Source: Antitrichia curtipendula
Lineage: Eukaryota > Streptophyta > Bryopsida > Hypnales > Leucodontaceae
Length of the DNA stretch: 64,000 nt
Reading direction: 5' to 3'
NCBI GenBank assembly: GCA_951230915.1
Contig: OX579633.1
Coordinates: 55,504,029 to 55,568,028 of the forward strand
Shown: positions 36,003 to 49,879 of the stretch, piece by piece
Position numbering within the stretch: the stretch's first letter is position 1
How the letters are laid out: every line of letters starts with the position of its first letter
Position numbers and translations under genes: made by a program
The notes under the pieces: model-generated
What the model was told of the DNA's origin: nothing
Databases searched by the model: none
What the model saw: the letters and a program-made list of their open reading frames with translations, nothing else

Positions 36003-37295
36003 TGGAGCGCAAGCTTGGAGTTGAAACGGGTGCTGACGCGTGCAAAAAGCGTAAGTGAAGATTGTTGCCGGGAGTTGCCTCTTCGACATGCCGAGCGGTC
36101 CGAAGCATTTGCCGACATTTTGAAAGAAATTCACTGGTGCAAATCGGTGGTGTTGAACACCATGCATGGTCTGTATGAAACTCGAGTCGAATTCGGCGGC
36201 GCTGAAAGATTTTCCTTGGCAAGCCCGACTTGGGTACCAGGAGCACTTTCTGTGCAGCGGAAGAAGATTGGCAGCAGATACTGGGAGAGCTGGAGAGTTG
36301 GAAGCGGGATCATTCTTGCAGTGCTGTAGATTGTGGCAATATGCATTTGCATAAGAATCCATCTTCTTGTCTTGCTGGCCAAGTATTGAGAAGATTTTTC
36401 CCAGATGAGTTGAAGGGGGAGCGGGACCACAAATCCTTGTTGTGGAGTTTTGACCAAGACGTTGTGAAGTGTGTTCGGCCACTAGGCTCAGGTTCCTTTG
36501 GTCAGGTTGTGGAAGTCACGTGGTTGGGCTTCAATTACGCTCATAAAATTTTCAATCACGCCGGGCTCCCTACTTTACCAGCTGAGGCCGATGCATTTAT
36601 GAAAATGAATCACCCTCACATCGTCAAAGTGCTCGCGCACTCGGAGGACTCCCTTCTCATGGATCTAATGGCTATGGATTTACACCAGTTCATGAGAAGC
36701 CGAATGAAGGAAGGAGCTAGCTAGGGTTCAGCCTTTCTCTCTTCCTGCCGCCATCGACTTGATGCTCCAGATTGCGGATGCTGTGAGCTACTTCCACTCT
36801 CAGAAGATGGCCCATCGCGACCTCAAGTCCATGAACATTCTTGTGAACCCGTTGCCGGGTGGTGCTGCGGATGATGGATTTGTGTTTGCGAAGTTTGCGG
36901 ATTTTGGGCTAGTGAAGACCAAGCGAGAAATAACCCGGTACTCTCATTTGACGCACAATGTAGGTACGAGGAAATGGATGGCACCTGAGATATTCGGGGC
37001 CAACATGGAGAACGATCACCTGGAAGACGCGTTTCCCATGAAAGCTGATGTTTACAGCTTTGGACGGACTTGTGTGTTTTGAAATCTTGTCAGGAGAGGA
37101 GCCTTTCAGGGATGTGCCAGTAAAACTGATCTGTACTCGAAGCTGACGGCCCCCGTTCCTTTGCGGCCAAGCCTTCCTTCCAGTTGCCCTACTAACTTGG
37201 CTTCCCTGATTTGTGCGTGTTGGGATGCGGATCCTCGGGAGCGACTTGCATTTGCGAACGTGTGTCGAGTGTTGAGGTATCTGAAAAGTGTATAA
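36003..37295 (+). pseudogene. TKL-type protein kinase pseudogene, intronless and frameshifted
   Basis: The kinase domain is readable across several frames with no introns. The glycine loop is PLGSGSFGQVVEV (about 36478), the likely ATP-binding Lys lies in NYAHKIF, the catalytic loop is AHRDLKSMNIL (about 36810), then FADFGLVK, GTRKWMAPEIF, DVYSFG and a C-lobe tail (CWDADPRERLAFANVCRVL) ending at about 37295. Upstream, a helical N-terminal region (RAKSVSEDCCREL, then AFADILKEIHWCKSVV) resembles moss and lycophyte TKL kinases. The frame changes near 36200-36235, 36715-36725, 37070-37085 and 37120-37130, and no Met opens the first frame. With the loss of introns, this suggests a dead copy, possibly retrocopied. 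The catalytic residues themselves are intact, so indel errors in the assembly are the main alternative. Confidence 0.75.
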
Positions 37296-37299
37296 GTGC

Positions 37300-39759
37300 C
37301 GACTGGTATGTAATAGCTCTCCATCTTTACTCCCGACCACTGTACGTTATTCCCTCTGAAAACTGTCTTTGAGGTTGATTCCACTCCTTCTCTATTGTGG
37401 ATGCAGAAGTCGATGAAAGCAAGTGTTTGCCGATCGATCGGGTGTCCCCTTTTGGGAGATTGACACCAGAGGTGCAGGTAAGATTCACTAGAGCAAACTG
37501 ATGTTGCATGTCCTTCATTGCAAGTGGAGGGACTATGTGCTTAATGAGTTGCAATGCACTACCACTTCGTCCATGAACTACTTGTCACCCGATTCCTTCA
37601 GTGTGCCTTTGTTCATTTGCGGCGTACTCTAGACCGTGAGGTATTGTCAAATGAACCAGTTCCTAAAGTTTTGTACTGGCAATTTCTCGTCCGGACTGGG
37701 GCATTGGCGGCTGGAATTTACAGAGGGAGGTCTGGTGTCTTAGTCACATACATTACGGATATTTTTCTATATGGTCCACTGGGGTGGGTGATTTTAGGGC
37801 TTTCTAAGTTCATTTCAAAAACAAAGAGAAACTTGTGCTCGGAGGGTTTTCTTTATCTGTTGGAGAGAAGCTGGTGCCTTTATGAAATATCTGTAGGACG
37901 TGGAGCGAGCACTGACTGGGTGAGCACTATTTTCACCCTGCAAACTCATCTTCGCTCTTCCTTGCATGGTTCCACATGACAGTCCCGGAAATGCGCCATG
38001 AAGCTCATTCTGGAGTTCTAGTTCAAGTCGCAAACTAATAAAATCGAGTGGATGCAAGATGGCTTCAATGCAGCTACATAGGGCACGTGATGTAGCCAAC
38101 CATTTCTAATTTGGGTTTGGTGTACTCAAAATGGTTCCATTTCTTCTGATTTGCGGAATGAAATGGACTCGGTAACGCTCAGAGGCCCACCTTGGTTGCT
38201 GTTTCCAATGTGCCATTTCCAAAGAGACTCCTCTTTCGTCTGATTTTTCTCCTCGTAAGATGTGAGAGATACTGGATATTGTCAGTTACGGTGTTTTGTT
38301 TTGCACTGTGCACAGATCTTGTTCGACCACCCCAGCGAATATCTTGTTCAAGTGGAGGGGATCAATGTCGATACCAGACAAATCGAGGAGCTGTTTTGTG
38401 TCGTCTCTTAGCTTTATCACCACCAAGCAGAAATGCGGACCGTATGGCACATTTGATGGACCGACCACACCGTTCTGTACAGAGCCTGGAAGGGTGGTCG
38501 GTGTATCAAATTGCTCCTCCTTGTTTCAGATTTCGACACTTCAGTTGTTGGAAAAGTAGATATTTTGAGTCTTGATTCGAAAAGTTTGTTCAATAATCTG
38601 CACAATAGATTTTGAATTAAATTTTATTATAATGAATAATTGAGTAGAACATATATGAAAAATAAAAGTTAATAAAATAACTTGATTTTCATTCATTAAA
38701 AAATTGTTAAGTAGAAAAAGGTACGTGATAGTGGAAAAAAACAAAATCATTAATAGCTCTAAGATGGAATTAAAACACACTAATTTCAATGGTGAGATTG
38801 TTTTAACAATCAAAGTTTACCTTGTGAGATTGTTTTAACAATGAAAATTGAGCTAAGAAACAAATCCCATACATTATTTTCTTAAAAAGATGCTCTAATT
38901 GCCCATAGAACAAGATGCTCCATAACTTTCACATCACAAATCCAAATGAAATGAATAAAAGCTTTCCAAATAGACAAAATATAATCTATAAGAAAAATAT
39001 TTAAAAAAAATTTATTTCATATTTTTGTGGATTTTTTTTTTTCATCTTGTGATTCAATTTTGAGCCTATTGTGGTATAACTTTTGTTCCTAGGCACCAAT
39101 TGAAATTAACTTGATGATTTTAGAAAGCTAATATGTCTTTCTATCTTACAAAAAAGTTTCAAAAAGTTTCATAAAAAATTGAGCTCATAGGAGTCTCTCC
39201 AGTATCCATTTTGTCCCCGAAGGAAACAATAGGACCTTAGGGGTTAAAAGAATTCAAAGAATCTAGAGATAGAATTTTTTTTGCCCTTAATTAAAGAGAG
39301 ATGGAAGCAACTAGTTATACATTGTTATGTATGCATCTTGGACATATGAATAAGTTTGTTTGCCCTTGATGGAACAATACGATGATTCCTTTACGTGTTC
39401 CATGGTGGTTGTCAGTTCAATACACATCTCAATTTTTACAGAAATTATGAATGATTTTAGATATACTCTTGCAAATATCAATTTAGAATTTAAAATGTCA
39501 TTGCTAACAAAGAGAGCGGGTCTTTATGTTGTGAAATAGCAAATACTGTTTCAATATTTGCATTCACAAGGTTTGAGAATTTATATCTAACTATAAAAGA
39601 TCCCATAGCAATGCACAAAAAGGTTATGACAATTTGCAAGGTTTCATGGAGAAGTTGGGGGATGTTCCCAAGGTTTGGTAAGAACAAATGGATGAAATCT
39701 CACATGGATGAAAATAGGGCAAGATCCATAACGGATGAAATTGTGACACAATTTGCACA
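37300..39759. other. No gene recognised; contains a decayed repeat copy
   Basis: Open frames such as 37554-37979 plus and 38192-38575 plus have ordinary composition (GC higher than the intergenic average up to about 38.57 kb) but no domain I recognise. They could be remains of the kinase locus or of another retrocopy. From about 38.88 kb to 39247 lies a further member of the TTAACCCCTAAAG repeat family, its right end reading aggaccttaggggttaa. Confidence 0.4.
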
Positions 39760-41430
39760 CATGATGAATGATTTTCAATCATTGATTTTTGGGCATGTAC
39801 TTGGAGAAGTTTTGAACCCTTTTGTGGAATTCATTGCATCCAAGTTCTTATAGAATTTTGTAGAATTTGTGTAAACAATGATTATTAGAATCAGTTTAAT
39901 TTTCTTAACCCTGTAATGTTGCTATGAACATTAAGTGTTTGATGGATGACATGGAATCCTTCTTTGTAAGATGGAAGTGCAAATGTTGATCTTTGAAATT
40001 TTGTGTGAAAAGAGGAGGTCTTGCACAATAGTTTGACCTCCAATGAGTGCTCTTTTTTCTTTTTGAAGCAAATGATTCACACAATACCAAAAAAGATGGT
40101 TTCCACATCGATCAAGTAGATGTTCCAAGGTTAAGGTGTCCAAAGGTAGGGCAATGAATTATTCTTTGCCATTTCTACACAAGTATAGGAAGCATTAAAG
40201 AAAATCTAGCCCTTGTGGAGGGCCATTTGATTTTCGATTGATGTACAAATCCGGGGGAAAAAGAATTTTTTATTTTTTATTTTTTATTTTAAAGAAAATT
40301 GAATTTTGTTAGTCCTCGGTTTTGTATAGCACTCTAAGTAACCATGTAGGCAAAAAAAAAATTTAATTAATTTTTTTCTTCCTATAATTGCACATTTTTC
40401 ATGCAGTCAAATGGCCCTGCGCAAGGTCCAGATTTCCGCTAATGCAAAGAGCATCACCAAATGTTTCCTCTCATGGGCCTCAACATGAAAGTCTCAATGA
40501 GTAAGACTAAATTCTAATTTACTTTCTGCGGCACCTTATTGGAGCTTCTAGTCATTCATGACACTTTTTTCTTTGAAAATGTTGTACAAAATTGAACCCG
40601 ACATAAGACTGATGGGGCAGGCATTAGCAAGGTAGTTAGTACAAATGACGTCAATTATTTAGCTAACCCCTAAACTTCCTTGACTATGTTATCAAATAAA
40701 ATGCTCAAAGTTGATTTTAGAGTAGAGAATCCATAGCTGCTTGCAAACTAAAATACCTCATAACTTTTGATTCATTGATCAAAATAGAATGATTCAAATC
40801 TTTCTATGTATATATAAATCTAAAGAACCAATTTCAAATTTTTGTTTTTGAAAAAAGTGATTTTTTCAGATCTACCTGGACTGCTCAAGTTTAGAAACAA
40901 ATCACATATTAGGCCTAACTTTTGACTCATATTTTCAAATGTCCTGAAATTTAGTGCACAGGAAAGATACTCTTCATCCACACCTATTAAAATTTGGGCC
41001 AAAAACACAGAAATCTCTAGTCACACATACCTACCTAAAATTTCTATATTGCCAAAAAATACAGCTTGGTCTTTTAGGGTTCAATTAGAGTATTCCATTC
41101 GCCAAAAATGACAACATATATCTTTACAAAGGTCTAATTTTACGCCACAATTAGAACATGTATAGATTTTGTATTTAACACTTGCATCGTGAATTGTGCC
41201 AAAATAATAGAATATTGCTTTTTTTTAAACTAGAAAAAATCAAAATTGATTCATAACCCTAGAATGCTAGGCTAGCTAGGCTAGTTACTAAGAAAATGAC
41301 CCTCTTCGATACTGTGTGCATCATTTGCTTAGTCCCTAAGCGCTCAAACAACCATACATGGAGCACGTGCAAAGAGCATGAAAAGTGTAAAAGTTGAACA
41401 ATTTGCATATAGTCTTCCCTTGCACATACT
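39760..41430 (+). repeat. Large repeat block, left copy (partner at 49880-52210)
   Basis: From 'atgatgaatgattttcaatcattgatttttg' onward this block matches 49.88-52.2 kb in the same orientation with frequent substitutions. Shared anchors include 'gaagttttgaaccctttt', 'ggaatccttct', 'gtttgacctccaa', 'attggagcttct', 'tggggcagg', the ccacaa(t/c)tag...tatagatttt site near 41140-41175, and 'atcatttgctta'. It carries its own extra pieces, including a TTAACCCCTAAA family member at about 40664-41080. The product of any former ORF (39611-39853) is not recognised. Confidence 0.6.
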
Positions 41431-43028
41431 TTACGATTTAACACTAATATGTCCAAAATTTGTTGAAAATAATTAAATTATGAAGTATATAAAAACTTAT
41501 GAAAACCATTGTATTTGACATGTGATTTCATCTCTGAAAAGTAAGCTAAAAGATTTTCATTTATAAACAAAGAAATGGAGAATAAAAAATGAAGTACTTC
41601 CAAGTATTACACTATATGGTCATGGACTCTATTTTCTAAAGGTTAAACACTTTTTACTCATCAATATGATCACTAATAAAGATTGTGTTTTGAAAACTCA
41701 AGCATTACTTTAGATAAGTTGTAAGTTATTCAAACAAAAGAGTACCAGGAAGAATTTTATTCTACATCCCAAATATGAATTTCAATTAAATATTTACCAC
41801 AAAAATATATTCATACCCATCTTCTTCTAGTTCTTTATTTGGTTTCATATTAGAAATAGTTCTTTCTACATTCATTTGTAATATTTAAATCAATTGATTT
41901 AAAATATTTTTTTAAAATATTTTCAAGTCAAAAATAGCTATTCTTTTTATTAAATTGTCAAACACATTACAATAGTAACTAACAATTTAACACAATAGGA
42001 GTTTAGGACATTACTAAATAGGTACTAAAACTAAATAGTACTGATTATTTTGAATTTATTAATGATATGCATTAATTATTCTACCTTACAATAATTTAAA
42101 CACTATGTTAAAGATTCACAACATCATGTAGCCAAAGTTAGAATGGATACTACTTTCTAGAAAATCTCTAAGTGAGAATTTTTGAGCCTTCAATATGTTG
42201 ACAATGAAAATTGACTAAATACCCAAAACTGAAAAAAAGTATTAAAGTATCCTCACCCACCCTTTTGTAACACCAACCATTTGCTACAAGGTATAATAAA
42301 GTTCTTCATAGCCACTTATTGACCAAAATATGACAAAGTGTTTGTTCAAACTCAACACTCCAATAGTTTCCAAGAGGAACCAATAAAAGTTGACAAATTA
42401 TTTGAAGCAACCAACAAGAACTGAAGCATTTTGTACTTCAAGGAGGGCTGGTAAAGGGTAGCCTAGTGTCAATAATAGGTGTTCCTATGACCTCAAATTT
42501 CGAGAATTTGTAGTATATTCATACAAACTCTAGAAATTCTCAAATCAATTGCATTCACATTTGCTAACATTGTGACATGATATTTTCCCAAATTGTGTTC
42601 AGAATTGATGGTTTGAAAAAAGTCTGTTTTAGGTGCGGATACCTTAGCGACTTCTCCCGAGAACCTCCATCCCTAGAATTTTACCAGCAAATGATTCAGA
42701 AATAGCAAACTTGGATTCATGGTATATCGTGGGGCACTACACCCTAAACTTGCATATTTTGTACCATCCCTGCCACTCGAATATTAGATACTCGAAGACA
42801 CTACCCAGAAATATCAATCAAAAGTCAACAAATGAAATGGCCTTAATCTGTTGTCGCCTGCCACTTCGGAGGTTGAATTTCTAAACCTGCTACTCTAAAT
42901 TCCCATTGCAGTGACATTAGGGTCTGTCTTCCATCAATCCACTGCATCCAAGATTTTCAACAATTTCAGATGCATGATGAGAAGTGAATGTGGAAACGAA
43001 GATAACCTTTGAGCGTTGGACTATCAGA
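41431..43028. other. AT-rich intergenic DNA, then 3' flank of the THUMPD3-like gene
   Basis: No gene seen. The last 200-300 bases have the composition of a 3' UTR for the minus-strand methyltransferase gene. Confidence 0.4.
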
Positions 43029-46000
43029 TTATAAATTAAGAGCTGGTGGCTGCTTGATGAACTGCTCTGGATCCCGCTTCCGCTTAGCCACTCTCTTGAT
43101 TGGCCTCTCAATTTGCTGTTACATACGACCAATCACAAAAATATGAGTAATCAGTGGAGAAAAATAGAGCTGCAATATCTTCACAAACACAAATTTTGTC
43201 CTGAAGCCAGAGAAACATGATACAGGACACTGATAAAAAACCCAGCTAGTCTCAAGGAATAAAACAGTCAACCTGTATCGGGGCTGCTTCCGTGGTCCGG
43301 CGAACTACAAACAGGTCAACCTTCAACCCCTGAACAGCGGTTGAGTTTTTAATAAAAATATTTTCTAGGATGCAAAAGCATAAAGGTCGAACCCAATTAA
43401 TGCTTTCCTAATTGGTTCACAGAACTCTTAAGCATTGATTTAGCTTGGCACTTGTGCAGTGGGATTTAAGGATTTTTTCGCATCTCAAAGGCTTCACTGT
43501 TACCCTGATCCGTTTTACAGCCAACGTTTCTAGGCCAGAATGCGGATGCGGAGAGCACCATACACAAGCACTGCAAGTACATAGCTTCTGGGAAGATTCA
43601 GACAATTAACTAGTACAGAAAAGTATACAAAACGGTACAATGAAAAATCAGGTCTGCAATTTCTAGTAAAAACAAAATACTTGAAGAGCACACTGGCAAT
43701 TCACCTCCATGTACACATAGAACTGTTGTTGCAGATTCAAGTACGCTTTCTGATTGACCAATATTTCCTCTTTCATAGTCTTGCTCTGAGCCATCAGCAC
43801 TGCGACCCCTGTACATCAAATCTTAACACATCAACACAAAAAAATATAAAGTGTTACATCTAAGCATTTGATATATAACCAATTAAGTACGCAAGGCTAT
43901 GACATAGAAGCGGACTCGCAAGTTACAATTAAATCTTACAGAATAAATAAGCTTGTCAAATATTCATACCCTACTTCCAGACTAAGACGCAGAAGCGTGT
44001 TTAATTTCATGAATGCACAAAATCAACATTTCAACAGCATGTCGAACACACATTCTCTGCAAGTCTACGTTATCATCGGTAACCTATGAGTTTCTCAAGC
44101 ATTGACAACATATATGAACTGGAATTTACATAACCAAGACGTCAGCGTAAATTAGAGTCAATATTGGTGACTACAGGTACCGATTAAGTCTATATACATC
44201 TCAATTACTTGACTCTCCAATTAGTTTAAGTTTTCCTCTTGCGGATCAATATAGATGACGTCAGACCCACCTGTATCAGGTCTTAGAACACGTACAACCT
44301 GCACAAATAGTAAGTAAACAGTGCAACAAGTCAGTCTTGAGGTCGAAACAAATATTACATTTATGCCTATAGCGAGCCATGCATGACTCCAATTATGCTT
44401 TTCCACCTCAATACCGTAGCACACAAGGTTTTAAAGAGTGTCATGTTCGGTATTTTTTATTAGAATCTCCGAAACTCAAATGCTCCTGACACTCATCACG
44501 CGATCTCATTTTCACTAATGAAATGGATGAGTGGGCTGCGGCACATAAGTAATACTCAGTATTTTGATCTTGACCCTACGGAGCAATAGCCAGCTAAGTA
44601 CTAGTGACCTGCCTATTTATTACAAATACAGTCGCACAAGAAGGAAATTAAAACAAACCCATTGGGAAGGGAGGTGAAGACGAGCCCAACCTGTTTAACA
44701 ACCCTTGGGCAAAGAACCTCCCTAACCTTGTGGTTGCCTGCACGGATTCCAACAGAACAGTAACTAGTGTGACAGCAGATTCTGGACCAATACAGTTATA
44801 TACGTATGGAATGAAATGGGCTACTTCTGTTAGTCCAGGATGTAATTATGTTAGCAGAGACATGTAGAGATGATCACCACAACGGTTTCCAAATGGCATA
44901 TCACATATAACTCGGTCAATGCTTGCAGTTCGCAATGGAAGCATTGATGCATCCCACCGAATAACGTCTGAAGGTCCTGCAGATTCACCAGCTGCAAGAA
45001 AGATGGTCACAACCATATTTAATTGACAAATATTCTGGGCATTGAAACATAGGAAAATGAAAGAAAGTCCTATTGCCCCTGATCTAGAATTGCTGCAAAA
45101 GACTGCTTGATGACTTTGAGGGTGGCGCTCTCATTCCCTCAGGATTCCTCTAGCTGAAATGTGGTTGAGAATGACTATTAACCACACTCTTACCAAGGGA
45201 GTTCAAACGTGCTGCATCAACTGCAGTATCTACGAAGTCACCAGCTAGACCCATGACCCTTGTTCCCAGCCAATTGCTGGCCTCCAAAGGTATAGTCCCA
45301 CAGCCACACCTGCACAGGAATATGCGAGAACTCAATGTCTCAACATCATCCAATTAGAATACTTAAAACAGCCTTTCAAGTTTATTGTAAACGCACAGAA
45401 TATGGTCAGTATCAAGAACAACTTTTGCTGCCACAAGGTGGAGCAAGTGGAGCAAGCATACGTCACATACATGGGATCGAGGACAATGTCGCCAGGCTGG
45501 ATGTCAGCTAGCTGCAAAAGCCCATATGCTGTGCTGTCATAAGACCAAATCTCACATAATTCAAACTCCGATACTCAATAAGCATTACAACGAACCCTGC
45601 TCTCTCGTCAAATACAAATGCTTGTGCCAATAACATGTATTTACACAAGGTCGTGTACATCATAAAATCAAAGTCTCAAATTTCACAGTCAAGCAAAGAC
45701 ACGGGTTGAATATTAATAAAAGAAGAAATTACTATCTCCAGAAAAAGCACTCACACACTGTAAAAGTATCATAAATAATAGCAATAGCCTGTAAACTGAG
45801 TGATAGTATTAACCACTCCAATCAAACAATATGAGATTTCAGCGACAGTTTTGTTCATAGGACAACTTTCATAAAGAGATATCAATGTGCAATCGTGGGT
45901 TGTAAAAAGCTGGCTCGGTACCGTGCCTGACGAAGAGAACTAAAACCAACATTCAAATGTAACAATACTAATGAGAGGCGTTCAGATTGCATACCTGGGC

Positions 46001-49000
46001 TTCAGGGAAGTCTGCACTAATGCTTTTCGGTATGGTCTACGGGAGTAGAGCTGCCAGATAACAATTTAGACAGAAAACTTCATTGTACAAAATATGTTCA
46101 TAACTGACTTAAACCACTCATACACAGGATTCAACAGATTTTTCATTTACCTTCATACTTACGTATTAAGAAAGTACTAACTAGATCTACCATGAAATAC
46201 CAGAAGTTACTACATTAATAGACCACAACATTTCGAGGAATCAGAGATGTGGATACCTGAAAGTCTAAGCGAAATATAAGAAAAAAAATTCCACAAACTT
46301 GGAAGAAACTGGAAACGGTTCTAAAAGACGTGGAGTTTGAGCTTGATTCTTTGGTTCGAACCTGAGCATCAGCACGGCTTGGCCTATCCGCAGTCCTCTT
46401 CTTCTTCATCGACTTAGCCTTTCCTTCTACGACTTCTTCAGATGCATGAGCTTTGTCGATCATGTTTGCGTTTTGCAAATTCTTCGTTTTCTTGTTGTTG
46501 CCACTGAGATAGAGTAAAGAAATCGAAGCAAGTTTGATTTCAACGATCTTCTATAAGCTTCATGTCATATCTACTCAGAAGGATATTTCGACTCCAGAAC
46601 TACAGATTGAAGCATGAAGAACGGCAAATTCAAATTATCGACACAATCTGAATACAAAGAAGGATAGCTAGGGACTGTACTTGCCAGCACTTTATGAGCA
46701 GTAGAGTGCATATTTTATCCATAGACAAGGAATTAATATGAAAAAGATACTGGGACACGAGTTTGAAAACGCTACAGAATTTATCTCCAGGTAGATAGTA
46801 ACCTGTATATGAGTGCGAGGACTAGAAGAATCTCGTCATCAACTATCCAAGCCAGAACTTCCACTGCAATAATCACAAGCGAGATAATTACAAGGCGTAC
46901 CATCCTATTAAATCAAAACACCTATAAAAACACTAAAAATCACACATCACAGCCATGAAAGCAACCGTTTCTTGTTGCTGATATCTTGGATGATCTTGAC
47001 ATTTCAGCCTTTTGATAATTTAGTAAACAAACTCAGCAGCATCCAACATTGAATCATAATTTAAAATGTTCCATAGAAAGATATGTTCAGATAAAATGAA
47101 TCACAAAATACTAACCATTGAAGTTTCTCATGTCAGCAGGCCACCCCAGCAACTCGTGAATACCATCCCCAATCGAGGCTGCACAAGAAGAATTTTAATG
47201 CATTCTAAAACATAAGCGATTCATATTAGCCTGTAAGAGGTTGTACGAAACAAAGCTTTTATGTATTTAGCACAAGCCACTCTTCAGAATGAGCCACGAG
47301 AGAAATTATAATAATCGGAGAACATGATAATGCTAAATGATTCAAATGATAACATCCACATCGCAGAGCAGAATGTTTAATGCTCTTACCCAATAAGAGG
47401 ATCAAGTAAGATGAAGGAACTCACAATAACATGATACCTACCTGCAGCATCCATCGAAGTGTAGCCATGTTTTTTCATGTTCAAACAAATTCTGTTCCCT
47501 GTGACTCGAAAGGACCTCGGCAGAACTTCATGCGTCTGATCCGCACTTACAATCCCATTGATCGATAAAAGAGATTCATTAACTCCGGATGAAGATGCAG
47601 GTTCTTCTACCTCTTGCCACTGTCTATGAAGTTGCATGACAGGCTCCCAGTCGATCTGTAATCATTAAATTATTCAGTGTACTAAATAGAGCAGCTGAAT
47701 ACTCAAGCCATCCGCATATATGACTACACTACTCCCAAAGATAACGTACACTGAGTGCTAATTTGACCTTGTAGAGAGGAAAGTGTCGAGAATTTAGTCA
47801 ATTTGTAAAGATGACCAACCGTTATCATATACAATAATCACTCGGATTCATTACCTTGTCCGCAAGGGATTGCATGAAGTACATACCTGCTTCCTTGTCT
47901 ACGGGAATATTCTGCAAACACGACATGATCTTCAAATAAAGGAAACAGAATAAAATCCAAAACAATCCTTAAGAAGCCTGCAGATAAGCATGTCACCATA
48001 CCATATCATGTGATGTTCGCCACAAAGTGTATTCATAATTGATATAAAGCTGGTGTGCACAAGTGGAAAACCTTGTGGTGGGAAAGAAAGGCATACAAAT
48101 TGTCAGCAGACCTCAATTCTGCAACTTTCTGCATCAGTAAAGAAGAATCGTTAAATGAGGCAGTTTGAGGATTTCACTGTGCTAATGATTACCAAACCGT
48201 AACTGAGTATCTGACTCACTTTCAATATATGGAACTATGAAGGGAAACTCATGTAGAAAATCAAGATAAAATGAAGGACACAGAGCAGAAAAGATCTCAA
48301 TTGGACATGGGTCCATACGGTAACGCTGACTGAAACAGAACGAAACCAATTATACTCGAGCATAGAGTTGATGATTAAACTACAAACGTCACAAAATTAA
48401 GGAATTAACATGGTCGTCGAAAATAGCACCGACACAACTGCTATATGCAATTCCATTGCAGCATCTACCACAGTGGAGTAATGTAACGGAAAAAAACACC
48501 AGGCGAATCAAAGATTGCAAGGCAATCAAATCTCGCAAATGACAGCTGGCAGTCCAAGATCAATACCTGAGGAGACGACGTTGTCTGAAACTGAATGCCT
48601 CCATAGCTGTCAATGCCGGGAACGATATTTGTTCCTTCCAGACTTTCCAGCTGCAATCAGGATTGATAGCTTAGCATCAAAAAATTCGAGAAAGAAGAAC
48701 AAAATCAATGACCTTGCCTGGCAGTGCATGCCCACATCCATCTCCCCGACGATATATAAAAAAAGGAAGGGGAAAACCCCCAAAGACTACGCCCTTGGAC
48801 TAATCACACGAAACTGAGTGTGTGTATAAACGTCTCTTGCACGATCCATCTTGGAAATATTCAAATTTGAAAAACTAAGCCCTCTTCAAGAACTAAATCC
48901 AGCAGGGTTTAGGGTATTAGAAACCAGAAATTTCATGCAATAATTAAATTGCAACATCTACAATGTTCACATTCGGCATTCATGAGTAGAATGATTCATT

Positions 49001-49252
49001 CCAACGCATAAATTTCAGTTCCGGCTCCACTAGCGAAAAAATCTCCCTCCGTGCAATCACGGCATCGCCATCTCCAAAAGAAGCCGATAAGCAGAACTAA
49101 ACTTAAAAACGAAATGCAAACTCTGGCCAGTCTGCAATAGCTGAAATATCAAAGAAATAACTGAAAATGAATGAGAAAGGACCTACCTCCTTGAGAAGCG
49201 CAAACTCCAGCCCGCCTGCACAAGAAGCCCAATAATGCGCCAAAATTGCCAT
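43029..49252 (-). CDS. THUMPD3-like tRNA guanine-N2 methyltransferase, 17 exons
   Basis: Exons, 5' to 3': 49187-49252, 48567-48650, 48072-48128, 47855-47911, 47442-47655, 47116-47178, 46803-46863, 46362-46503, 45995-46050, 45471-45533, 45194-45309, 44878-44991, 44691-44737, 44271-44298, 43705-43808, 43273-43329, 43029-43115. All phases agree; the product is 471 aa. Features in order: N-terminal AHYWASCAGGLEFALLKE; a THUMP region with KVAELRSADNLYAFLS and RSFRVTGNRI; a basic low-complexity insert (KSMKKKRTAD); then a UPF0020-type methyltransferase fold with LKPSTAYGLLQLADI, the SAM loop VLDPMCGCGTIPLEAS, the acidic strand DVIRWDASMLPLRT and the catalytic DMPFGNRCG. Known enzymes of this family make N2-methylguanosine at tRNA position 6 (archaeal Trm14; human THUMPD3 with TRMT112); activity here is inferred. 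The C-terminus is basic (RPIKRVAKRKRDPEQF). The ATG at 49252 opens directly into the conserved N-terminal block. Confidence 0.92.
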
Positions 49253-49879
49253 GTTCTCGACCTAATTCTACCCGCAAAAATTCCACAAAATTTATAGAAT
49301 CCAAAGAATCCACGACCATAGAAAGGAGCGTTGTATTTCGCAAGGAATCACTCCACCATGATCGTCGTCATTCTCTTGCCACTAAATCGAGAACGTAAAC
49401 ATCGCCGCAACAATTCCACGGGCCCATGAGGAGGAAAACTTCAGTAGGACCAGACAGAACACAGCTCCGCCAATCCGGATGATTATCATTTGCACGACGA
49501 TCGATGAATGGCTTTCGTTGAGGGTGGCTTGGATGGAACCCACCGTTCTGTCGATGAGTGCTACTCTAATAATGAAATTTAGTGTTACCACACTAATTGA
49601 TTTGAAATTGATTTGAAAATGCTATAAGTTTTTACTCTATGAATATTTTTACCACGAGCATAGATATCAATACTATTCAAAGAGAGAATCTCTATATAAA
49701 TAGTTGATAAAAATATTTATCAACAGTTATAATTCTTGTAGTATTTTAAAAATAATTAGTATAATTAACATTAAATTTCATTATTAGTGTACCTCTTGAT
49801 GTGTTACCGCTTTAACCCCTACATGCTCTGACATTCACAAATTGAACAATGTATAGTCATGACAAAATAATCTAACTAC

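Noticed and set aside
36003..37295. Reading the kinase as a functional multi-exon gene with tiny introns
   Set aside because: The frame changes occur inside conserved motif regions without GT/AG pairs of plausible intron length.
37554..37979. 141-codon plus-strand open frame after the kinase pseudogene
   Set aside because: No domain is recognisable and no exon structure connects it to a neighbour; left as unexplained sequence.
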